In this document: positions 1-5,355 of the stretch, one piece after another
Position numbering within the stretch: the stretch's first letter is position 1
Layout: each line of letters begins with the position of its first letter
Source: G039029935 sp039029935
GTDB taxonomy: Bacteria > Chloroflexota > Anaerolineae > Caldilineales > Caldilineaceae
Length of the DNA stretch: 5,711 nt
NCBI GenBank assembly: GCA_039029935.1
Contig: JBCCFC010000926.1
Location: 1 to 5,711 of the forward strand
Reading direction: 5' to 3'
The notes under the pieces: generated by a model
What the model was told of the DNA's origin: nothing
What the model saw: the letters and a program-made list of their open reading frames with translations, nothing else
Databases searched by the model: none
Program-made: the position numbers and the translations under genes

Positions 1-779
1 CGTCCATTCATGGCGAGGAGGTATTCGCCTCGCCAAATGATGAGGCTGGCTGGCGGGAACAGCTTGCCCAATACTATGCGTCTGTCGAGTTAATTGATGA
101 ACAAGTCGGACGTGTTCTCGATGTGCTTGAAGGCATCGGTGAACTCGACAGCACAGTAATCGTATACACCTCTGATCATGGACACATGAACGGCCAACAT
201 GGATTACTGACCAAAGGTAACGCAACAATACCACAGAATTTCCTAGAAGAATCGATTCGTGTTCCACTCGTCGTACGCCATCCCCATTCCATAACACCTG
301 GTCAGACGTTTAACTTTATGGTTGATCACACAGACTTGTACGCCACCTTAAGAGAGACTGCTGGTATGGAGCCAAGGCCAGAACTTCCAGGCGTGTCCTA
401 TCTTCCGTTCTTGAAATCGTCAGAAGAGAGTTCTACCATCTCTTGGCGAAGTAACCAGTTTTGTGAGTACGGCAACGCTCGAATGATACGTACCGATGAG
501 GGATTTAAGTTGATCCGTCGCTACCCAGGACCAAACGGTCACTTTCAAGATGAATTCTACAATCTCCAAATCGACCCGCAGGAGCGCCAGAACTTTATCG
601 CTGATCCTGAATATGCTTCGTTGGTCAGCCAGTTGGACGGTGAAATGGATTCGTTCTTCGACAAATTCGAATGCAGCGATTACTCGGGGAGAAATATAGC
701 AAGGCTGAGATCATGGAATGTTATTGAGCCGTGGCGCAGTGAATGGAACGGAGACTTGGATCATATTTTGGTTGGTTGA
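1..779 (+). CDS. Sulfatase, C-terminal part (5' end outside window)
   Basis: This is the C-terminal 258 residues of a sulfatase of the alkaline phosphatase superfamily, which hydrolyses sulfate esters. The reading frame is open from the first full codon at position 3, so the gene begins outside the window. The active-site Cys/Ser that becomes formylglycine, and the N-terminal metal ligands, cannot be seen. The visible part carries the second metal-site region: VIVYTSDHG at residues 52-60, followed by GQHGLLTKG (64-72), where the Asp-His pair and the Lys are the expected metal and sulfate contacts. Then comes the family segment ESIRVPLVVRHP. The C-terminal YNLQIDPQERQNFIADPEY stretch matches the DUF4976-type tail of many sulfatases. 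The gene ends at TGA 777-779 and converges on the fasciclin lipoprotein. The substrate cannot be deduced. GTG 123 is an internal codon, not a start. I am confident of the family but not of the specificity. Confidence 0.9.
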   Translation, partial: SIHGEEVFASPNDEAGWREQLAQYYASVELIDEQVGRVLDVLEGIGELDSTVIVYTSDHGHMNGQHGLLTKGNATIPQNFLEESIRVPLVVRHPHSITPGQTFNFMVDHTDLYATLRETAGMEPRPELPGVSYLPFLKSSEESSTISWRSNQFCEYGNARMIRTDEGFKLIRRYPGPNGHFQDEFYNLQIDPQERQNFIADPEYASLVSQLDGEMDSFFDKFECSDYSGRNIARLRSWNVIEPWRSEWNGDLDHILVG

Positions 780-851
780 CGAGAGAAAACATGTTTGTAA
801 TCGTTCACAAGTTGGGCCAGTATGCCCATCCAATCTGGCAGGATGTAGCGG

Positions 852-1856
852 TTATTCACCTTCTATCAACACACGGTCAATCATATACACAACACCATTA
901 CATGCCTGAGTCGGTCCCGCCATATTCAACGACAATGCAGCATCATTAACCCGCAGTTGCGCATATTGCCCATTAATTTTGACATCGTGGAAAAAGGCGA
1001 TTTCAGGCAGGAACCCCAACAGTAGACGATGTTCGCTACGCCCACTCCGTTCGTGATAGCCATCAAAGTAGAGTGTTACATTGTCACCCGCCAATGTTTC
1101 GACAGGCAATGAGCCATTTTTAGCTAGTTGTTCAAGCTTCCCGTCGTCAATGGCATAGGGGACAATATGGCGCATGATTGTCTGTTTCAGTAACTCAGGA
1201 TTTTGCATGAGTTGTCGTTGCTGTGCATCCGAGAGGACATTAAACGCATCTTGAATGGGTGCAAAGAAGGTGAAGGGACCATCCTCCATGAGCATTGTCT
1301 CCAATCCACTGGCCTGTAGTAGCTCAAAGATGGTCTTAAGTTCGCCATCAAGCACGAGAGCCAATGGACCTGCATCCGGCGGTGGGATAGACCCACGTTT
1401 CACAACATCGGCAATGGTTCCGGCGGAACTCAGGGTGACAGACACTTCTTCGATGAATGAGACGGGCGTTAGCACCCGGTAACTTAGACAATCCCGATGG
1501 GCAAAGATATTGTTGCCTGGATTATAATCGCGTTCGATGGTCCAGCCATGTGCAATGAGTTGTTGCTCATAATTGGTCAACAGGTCGGGGATGGATGCCG
1601 CCGTTTCGTACCACACATCACATGCCCACGGGCGGTGTGACATGGACCCCGGTTCGAGTGTCATGTTGCCAAACTGCGGAAATTCATCCCAGATGGCGCG
1701 TAGATCATCTGCACAGGCGATGGGGCGAGATGGTGCTGGTAAATTACAGGCACTCAAGACCAGTATCATCATTGTGATAGTGAAGATGTTGACTATGTTC
1801 GTCCATCTGATTTTCCTACACCCTGTATCCAAGCGTTTCGACAAGTTTCTTTTCAT
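852..1856 (-). CDS. Fasciclin (FAS1) domain lipoprotein
   Basis: This encodes a predicted secreted lipoprotein of 334 residues. The ATG at 1856 is chosen over in-frame ATGs further upstream because AAAGGAG sits six bases before it and a lipoprotein signal follows directly. That signal has a basic N-terminus, a hydrophobic core (about 20-33) and the lipobox LSAC with Cys37. The far-upstream ATG at 1985 would overlap the divergent mmuM and bury the signal. Residues 160-334 form one FAS1 domain: GPFTFFAPIQDAFNVL (193-208), a RHIVPY segment (229-234), and the closing NGVVYMIDRVLIEGE (320-334). FAS1 domains mediate adhesion or protein and carbohydrate contacts at the cell surface. Residues 45-158 form a separate, Cys-containing region (Cys48, 79, 123) that I do not recognise; its tyrosine- and tryptophan-rich character suggests a small globular domain. 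No partner gene is obvious. The FAS1 call is firm; the role is inferred. Confidence 0.88.
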   Translation of the reverse strand: MKRNLSKRLDTGCRKIRWTNIVNIFTITMMILVLSACNLPAPSRPIACADDLRAIWDEFPQFGNMTLEPGSMSHRPWACDVWYETAASIPDLLTNYEQQLIAHGWTIERDYNPGNNIFAHRDCLSYRVLTPVSFIEEVSVTLSSAGTIADVVKRGSIPPPDAGPLALVLDGELKTIFELLQASGLETMLMEDGPFTFFAPIQDAFNVLSDAQQRQLMQNPELLKQTIMRHIVPYAIDDGKLEQLAKNGSLPVETLAGDNVTLYFDGYHERSGRSEHRLLLGFLPEIAFFHDVKINGQYAQLRVNDAALSLNMAGPTQACNGVVYMIDRVLIEGE

Positions 1857-1862
1857 AGCGAA

Positions 1863-1869
1863 CTCCTTT
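1863..1869 (-). promoter_or_regulatory. Shine-Dalgarno site of the fasciclin lipoprotein
   Basis: AAAGGAG on the minus strand lies six bases upstream of the ATG at 1856. It is the strongest ribosome binding site in the window, and it decides the start of the fasciclin gene against the longer reading frame opening at 1985. Confidence 0.75.
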
Positions 1870-1915
1870 TCGCAAATGAACTCTGTTTGATGAGTAATGA
1901 ACACCAAGCCGTGAA

Positions 1916-2845
1916 ATGAATAACAATATCCAATTTTTAGATGGCGCATTTTTAGATGGCGCATTAGCAACCGAACTTGAAGCACGAGGCGCAGACCTTA
2001 ATGACCCACTGTGGTCTGCCAAACTACTGCTGGAAAACCCGGACCTAATTCGCCAAGTTCACTATGACTATCTGTTGGCTGGGGCGGATATCATCATCAC
2101 GGCCAGCTATCAGGCGTCGTTTGAGGGGTTCGCACAGCGGGGTATCGGCCATCAACAAGCCATTGACCTGATGCTGTTGAGTGTCCAGTTGGCGTGTGAG
2201 GCAAGGGCGCAATTTTGGGCAGAGCCAGCCAACCGCATCAACCGTACATGGCCGCTGGTCGCCGCGTCGATTGGTCCCTATGGGGCGTATCTGGCCGATG
2301 GTTCTGAGTATCGTGGGGATTATGGGTTATCCCCAGCCGAACTGATAGACTTTCACCGCCCAAGAATGGCTGTGATGGTTGAGAGTGATGCCGATTTACT
2401 GGCCTGTGAGACGATTCCGTGTCGGGCAGAAGGTGAGGCTTTGGTGGCACTACTGGCAGAATTTCCTGAGACAAAAGCGTGGTTGAGCTTTAGCTGTTGT
2501 GATGGGCTGCATGTATGTCATGGTGAAACGTTTGCTGATTGTGTGGCCTTGGTCAATGCACACCCGCAGATTGTGGCTGTTGGGGTCAACTGTACACCGC
2601 CACAGTTTGTTGCCTCGTTAATTACACAGGCGAGAGATGTGACAGACATACCGATTGTTGTTTATCCGAACAGCGGTGAACTGTGGGATAGTGCCAACCA
2701 TGCATGGCATCAACACAGTGGAACAGGGACTGATGACTTCTGTATGATGGCTCAAGGGTGGAGCAATGCAGGTGCAACTATCATTGGTGGCTGCTGCCGA
2801 ACCAATCCTGACACTATCCAAGCATTAAAAATGCGAGTAAGATAG
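1916..2845 (+). CDS. mmuM: Homocysteine S-methyltransferase MmuM
   Basis: This cytoplasmic enzyme transfers a methyl group from S-methylmethionine (or S-adenosylmethionine) to homocysteine, yielding methionine. At 309 residues it is close to the length of E. coli MmuM. The whole protein is a PF02574 TIM barrel: LDGALATELEARG (13-25), SIGPYGAYLADGSEYRGDY (118-136), LLACET (161-166), VVYPNSGE (248-255). The zinc ligands are Cys226 (GVNC) and Cys293-Cys294 (GGCCRT), all intact, so the enzyme should be active. The ATG at 1916 is the only plausible start, since an in-frame TGA lies at 1898-1900. No good Shine-Dalgarno precedes it, so translation may be weak or leaderless. The segment FLDGA is present twice (residues 7-11 and 12-16) because of a 15-bp tandem duplication. 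The usual partner, the S-methylmethionine permease mmuP, is not adjacent. The gene is divergent from the fasciclin gene and convergent with the SixA-like gene. Confidence 0.95.
   Translation: MNNNIQFLDGAFLDGALATELEARGADLNDPLWSAKLLLENPDLIRQVHYDYLLAGADIIITASYQASFEGFAQRGIGHQQAIDLMLLSVQLACEARAQFWAEPANRINRTWPLVAASIGPYGAYLADGSEYRGDYGLSPAELIDFHRPRMAVMVESDADLLACETIPCRAEGEALVALLAEFPETKAWLSFSCCDGLHVCHGETFADCVALVNAHPQIVAVGVNCTPPQFVASLITQARDVTDIPIVVYPNSGELWDSANHAWHQHSGTGTDDFCMMAQGWSNAGATIIGGCCRTNPDTIQALKMRVR
1934..1963 (+). repeat. 15-bp perfect tandem duplication inside mmuM
   Basis: The 15-mer TTTTTAGATGGCGCA occurs twice head to tail (1934-1948 and 1949-1963), and the next two bases (TT) continue the match. 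The unit is a multiple of three, so the frame is kept and the protein gains five residues, FLDGA twice. Relatives have one copy of this motif just before the first barrel strand. It looks like a replication-slippage duplication. Confidence 0.95.
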
Positions 2846-2914
2846 TGACGCGGATGTCGGGTACGCGGATTGGGTCCGATCCTAATCCGTGTACCCGACA
2901 TCCGCGTCACTATC
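2841..2914. terminator. Long inverted repeat between convergent genes, probable bidirectional terminator
   Basis: The arms 2841-2871 and 2884-2914 are reverse complements over 31 bases, with a single difference that is a G-U pair when read as RNA from the plus strand. The 12-base loop (2872-2883) could add three inner pairs. The left arm contains the mmuM stop TAG (2843-2845) followed directly by TGA. The right arm ends one base before the stop codon of the SixA-like gene (2915-2917). The hairpin therefore occupies the whole convergent gap and could stop transcription from both sides. There is no T-run directly after the right arm. On the minus strand a TTTTT occurs about eight bases past the stem, so a classical intrinsic terminator is only partly supported. 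A mobile palindromic repeat is the alternative. Confidence 0.7.
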
Positions 2915-3451
2915 TCATCGTAAGAGTTTGGGCTTAATCAATACATGGAGTTGTGCACATCCCCATTGGATTTGAGACCACTGGTAGATGCCCAGTGACA
3001 GATGGGCAAGGGCTGCGGTTGGCATATCCAGTGTCAGATGTCGTGATGATCCCGCCAATAACCCCGCCACAAGATAAGTCACACCGGGGTTATGACCGAC
3101 CATCAAAACATGATTTGCTTGGTCTGGCAATTGATCCAGTGTCTGTAGCAGTGTCGTCTCGTTGGCACCATAGACGGCATCTTCCCATTGTGGTGCCAGC
3201 ATATCAGCGGTGGATTCTGATGGATTCAACCCTGTGACGATGTGCTCTGTCGTTTGACGTGCGCGCACCGCTGTTGAACTGACAATGAGGTCAACAGCAG
3301 GCTCCAGCTTGCGTAACGTGTTGGCAATCAGCGCGGCATCCTCATGTCCACGTGGCGTCAAGGCACGCTCAAAATCGGATCGAACCACTTCGCCATCCAT
3401 ATTTAACCAACGTTCAGTTTTTGCATGACGCAAAATAGAAAGTGTTTTCAT
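2915..3451 (-). CDS. sixA: SixA-like histidine phosphatase
   Basis: This encodes a small cytoplasmic phosphatase of the histidine phosphatase (phosphoglycerate-mutase-like) superfamily, SixA branch, 178 residues. The catalytic signature LRHAKTE lies at 7-13, with Arg8 and the nucleophile His9. It is followed by LTPRG (31-35), SSTAVRARQT (58-67) with its phosphate-binding Arg, and VGHNPGV (118-124) with the second catalytic His120. All core residues are present. SixA in E. coli dephosphorylates a phosphohistidine on a phosphorelay or PTS protein; the substrate here is unknown. ATG 3451 is preceded by CAGG six bases upstream, a modest ribosome site. The gene is the last of the minus-strand run, 31 bases behind the DUF1638 gene, so co-transcription is likely. 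Nothing in the sequence ties it mechanistically to methyl transfer. The family call is strong; the sixA symbol is the nearest match rather than a proven orthologue. Confidence 0.88.
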   Translation of the reverse strand: MKTLSILRHAKTERWLNMDGEVVRSDFERALTPRGHEDAALIANTLRKLEPAVDLIVSSTAVRARQTTEHIVTGLNPSESTADMLAPQWEDAVYGANETTLLQTLDQLPDQANHVLMVGHNPGVTYLVAGLLAGSSRHLTLDMPTAALAHLSLGIYQWSQIQWGCAQLHVLIKPKLLR

Positions 3452-3459
3452 AATTACCT

Positions 3460-3492
3460 GTTATCCCAAGTTTATCCCAAGTTTATCCCAAA
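3460..3492 (-). repeat. Triple 11-bp tandem repeat carrying stop codons
   Basis: Three consecutive near-identical 11-mers (3460-3470, 3471-3481, 3482-3492; plus-strand unit TTTATCCCAAG, the outer copies each differing at one end) span the end of the DUF1638 gene and the gap before the SixA-like gene. Read on the minus strand, each contains GGGATAA. The copy at 3482-3492 supplies the real stop codon (TAA, 3485-3483). The other two place TAA at 3474-3472 and 3463-3461. Because 11 is not a multiple of three, the three stops fall in all three reading frames. Confidence 0.9.
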
Positions 3493-4079
3493 GTGAGATT
3501 TTGGATTAATCTCAATATTCGATTTTCTAACACATCTAGCGTTGGTTCCGCTTCCACATATTGAACACCTAGACGTTTGGCGGCGGCCTGCGCACGTTGT
3601 GTTTCATCCTGTTCTTGTAACTGTTTCAAGTAGAGTACATGCGTATAGTTCCCAAAATACATCTCCTGTAACTCAGGGTAACGGTCTAGCCCTAACCCCT
3701 TCCAGACCAAGCCATCAAAGTGGTGTGCAAGGAAGTCGGTTAAGTAAAATGTACCCGGATAGTTGTCATTGTGCTGATCAAACACGTCACCGCCATAGAA
3801 CTCGTAACAGTGGGGGCCAGGGATACGGACCACGTGTTTGTACCGCGCAATCAACGTGTCTAGCTCGCCAACTGTTCCACAATCCCCATAACCCACAAGA
3901 ATGAAATCAAATTTGTCAGCCCAGGCATCCAGTTTTGTCTCGACAGCGGCAGGAATTTTGTTGGGATGGTTGTGCAGTTGTGCGGGAATAGCGGTCAGCT
4001 CAAAATCCCACGCTTGCCTCTTGGCGATGGCGAGCAGTTCGCGTACAATTGCGCCACAGGCAATGATGCCGATTTTCAT
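3483..4079 (-). CDS. DUF1638 protein, probable corrinoid methyl-transfer accessory
   Basis: This is a DUF1638 (PF07796) protein of 198 residues, about the normal family length, with no signal peptide or membrane segment. The family landmarks are intact: IIACGAI with Cys8 near the N-terminus, QLHNHPNKI (34-42), VGYGDCGTVG (62-71) with Cys67, GPHCYEFYGG (88-97) with His90 and Cys91, and GTFYLTDFL (109-117). The conserved Cys and His residues suggest a metal or cofactor site; no reaction is established. Members occur next to corrinoid methyltransferases in methanogens and bacteria. From memory, mutant-fitness work in an alphaproteobacterium linked one to B12-dependent methionine synthesis. Here it follows a homocysteine methyltransferase gene 102 bases upstream, which fits that role. 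The ATG at 4079 has only a weak ribosome site (GGATA about nine bases upstream). Its stop codon belongs to the 11-bp triple repeat. The family call is firm; the function is inferred from context. Confidence 0.88.
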   Translation of the reverse strand: MKIGIIACGAIVRELLAIAKRQAWDFELTAIPAQLHNHPNKIPAAVETKLDAWADKFDFILVGYGDCGTVGELDTLIARYKHVVRIPGPHCYEFYGGDVFDQHNDNYPGTFYLTDFLAHHFDGLVWKGLGLDRYPELQEMYFGNYTHVLYLKQLQEQDETQRAQAAAKRLGVQYVEAEPTLDVLENRILRLIQNLTLG

Positions 4080-4106
4080 AGTTATGTATCCAAGACAAGA
4101 AGTACA

Positions 4107-4168
4107 CTTCCAAGAAGGGAATGCAGTCTGCTAGACGTGCCTACGCTGCAATTACCCCTTCCTGGAAG
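4107..4168 (-). repeat. Imperfect inverted repeat between methyltransferase and DUF1638 genes
   Basis: The 102-base gap between the two genes contains arms at 4107-4126 and 4146-4168. CTTCCAAGAAGGG pairs with the complement of CCCTTCCTGGAAG with one mismatch, and an inner TGCAG/CTGCA pair closes the stem after a small bulge. The right arm is itself nearly palindromic (CCTTCCTGGAAGG, 4158-4170), so other local folds compete. In the transcript it lies 3' of the methyltransferase stop and 27 bases before the DUF1638 start. It could be an RNA-stability element, partial terminator or attenuator. I see no B12-box or SAM-riboswitch core in it. Confidence 0.6.
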
Positions 4169-4181
4169 GAAACCCCCAACT

Positions 4182-5207
4182 TTACTCACGTCGATTCCGC
4201 CGTCGCGCCTTACGTCGTTCCGCAGCACGAGCAGCGCGACTATCGGCACTTTCAATCGCCGAATCGTCCTTTGTCACAGGTGGCGGCCCTACAATCGGCT
4301 CATGTTTGATATTTTCCAAGGCGTCGCGCATAGCAGCGATATGGGCAGGTGTGCTACCACAACATGCACCGATGATGTTGATGCCAAGATTGCGCATAGT
4401 CATAGCGTACTCGGCCATTACTTCGGGTGAGCCATCATATTTTATCTCACCATCTATATAGACTGGCAGACCCGCGTTGCACTGAACAATCAGATACACA
4501 TTATCAGGGCGGTACTGTGCCATCTGTGTCATGATCGGAACGATTTCTTTGGGACCGTTGCCACAGTTAGCACCAATCACATTGACACCCCACTGCGAAA
4601 TTGTTTGGACGGCCTCTTTGGGGCTAACACCCATCATGGTGTGATAGTTGGTATCAAAGCTCAGAGTGGTGACGATGGGCATCTCCGCACTCACCCGTCG
4701 TACACCTTTGACCGCTGCCTCTACCTCGTTCATGTGGCTCATCGTTTCGATGAGGATAAAATCTGACCCACCCTCGATTAACCCAAAGGCTTGCTCGGCA
4801 AACATATCCTGTGCCTCTTGCATACTTAGGGGACCCACAGGTTCAATCAATTCACCGCTGGGTCCGATATCACCTGCGACCAATGCATCCACCTCGTCTG
4901 CAACTTTACGTGCCAATGCTGCACCCGCCTGATTTAGCTCAAACACACGGTCGCCAATATTGTGAAACTTGAGTCGTGCCTTGCTGCCACCAAAGGTGTT
5001 GGTGGTGATAATTTTCGCACCAGCCATTGCATAGCCCAGATAAATTGCCTCGACCTTTTCGGGGTATTCTACATTCCAGAGTTCCGGTGCGCCACCATCG
5101 GTCAGACCAACCGATTGGAGCATCGTCCCCATAGCACCATCTCCCAGTAGAATATTCCCATGCTCTAGCCATGCGATCAGCTTGCTTTGCAATGCGACTT
5201 GAATCAT
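4182..5207 (-). CDS. Homocysteine S-methyltransferase, MetH N-module / BHMT-like
   Basis: This cytoplasmic TIM-barrel enzyme (PF02574, 341 residues) methylates homocysteine to methionine. It resembles the stand-alone homocysteine-binding module of cobalamin-dependent methionine synthase, and such proteins are often annotated as betaine-homocysteine methyltransferase. Visible motifs are GDGAMGTMLQ (22-31), TTNTFGGSKARL (68-79), GDIGPSGE (112-119) and DFILIETM (149-156). The zinc ligands Cys215 (GANCGNG) and Cys282-Cys283 (GACCGST) are intact. It lacks folate, cobalamin and activation domains, so if corrinoid-dependent it needs partner proteins not visible here. Residues 303-341 form a linker plus a very basic tail (AERRKARRRNRRE) not needed for the barrel. 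The ATG at 5207 has GGGGG five bases upstream. It sits between the PF13769 gene and the DUF1638 gene on the same strand. The methyl donor, corrinoid protein or betaine, cannot be decided from sequence; the neighbours favour corrinoid. Confidence 0.9.
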   Translation of the reverse strand: MIQVALQSKLIAWLEHGNILLGDGAMGTMLQSVGLTDGGAPELWNVEYPEKVEAIYLGYAMAGAKIITTNTFGGSKARLKFHNIGDRVFELNQAGAALARKVADEVDALVAGDIGPSGELIEPVGPLSMQEAQDMFAEQAFGLIEGGSDFILIETMSHMNEVEAAVKGVRRVSAEMPIVTTLSFDTNYHTMMGVSPKEAVQTISQWGVNVIGANCGNGPKEIVPIMTQMAQYRPDNVYLIVQCNAGLPVYIDGEIKYDGSPEVMAEYAMTMRNLGINIIGACCGSTPAHIAAMRDALENIKHEPIVGPPPVTKDDSAIESADSRAARAAERRKARRRNRRE

Positions 5208-5212
5208 ATTAT

Positions 5213-5217
5213 CCCCC
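5213..5217 (-). promoter_or_regulatory. Shine-Dalgarno site of the MetH-N-like gene
   Basis: On the minus strand AAAAAGGGGGATAAT precedes the ATG at 5207, placing the GGGGG core five bases from the start. It supports this start codon and lies immediately beyond the structured repeat array, so folding of the array could affect its access. Confidence 0.6.
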
Positions 5218-5223
5218 TTTTTA

Positions 5224-5355
5224 CAGTAGGTCGGTAGGTCGGTATATCGGTATTCGGTATATCGGTATTCGGTTGGTCAGTAGGTCAGTGCCGAATACCG
5301 ACGCACTGACCTACTGACCTACTGATTTACCGAACACTGGCCTACTGAATACTGT
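5224..5355. repeat. Degenerate octamer repeat array with inverted halves
   Basis: About 130 bases consist of variants of a 7-8 base word of the form GTAGGTCR or GTATWTCG. The left half reads these words on the plus strand: TAGGTCGG twice at 5227-5242, then two perfect 15-mers TATATCGGTATTCGG at 5243-5257 and 5258-5272, then CAGTAGGTCAGT. The right half (5291-5355) carries the same words on the opposite strand (CCGAATACCG, CTGACCTACTGACCTACTG, CCTACTGAATACTGT). The array fills the gap between the PF13769 and methyltransferase genes and runs into the last codons of the former. No gene lies in it. Confidence 0.85.
5275..5319. repeat. 17-bp perfect hairpin inside the repeat array
   Basis: Arm 5275-5291 (GGTCAGTAGGTCAGTGC) is exactly complementary to 5303-5319, with an 11-base loop at 5292-5302. 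In the minus-strand transcript it lies 3' of the PF13769 gene and about 65 bases before the Shine-Dalgarno of the methyltransferase gene. There is no following U-run, so it is more likely a processing, stability or attenuating structure than an intrinsic terminator. Confidence 0.8.

Noticed and set aside
123..779. A complete 218-residue protein starting at GTG 123
   Set aside because: The same frame is open to the left edge and encodes typical sulfatase sequence there, so GTG 123 is an internal codon of a truncated gene.
813..828. Small hairpin TGGGC-CAGTAT-GCCCA between the sulfatase and fasciclin genes as a terminator
   Set aside because: Only five base pairs and no T-run on either strand, so it is too weak to list.
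1857..1915. Divergent sigma-70 promoters between the fasciclin and mmuM genes
   Set aside because: Promoters are expected here, but I could not find a -35/-10 pair convincing enough to place on either strand.
1857..1985. Longer N-terminus for the fasciclin protein, starting at ATG 1985
   Set aside because: It would overlap the start of mmuM, has no good ribosome site, and would bury a clear lipoprotein signal. ATG 1856 has AAAGGAG at the right distance.
4080..4181. Cobalamin or SAM riboswitch before the DUF1638 gene
   Set aside because: I looked for a B12-box-like GCCACTG word and SAM riboswitch core and found none. The stem is listed only as an inverted repeat.
3966..4430. Plus-strand reading frame of 154 codons across the DUF1638 start and the methyltransferase end
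   Set aside because: It runs antisense through two well-supported genes and their gap, has no recognisable protein pattern and no ribosome site.
5224..5355. CRISPR array
   Set aside because: The units are 7-15 bases, degenerate and contiguous, with no unique spacers of constant length and no cas gene in the window.
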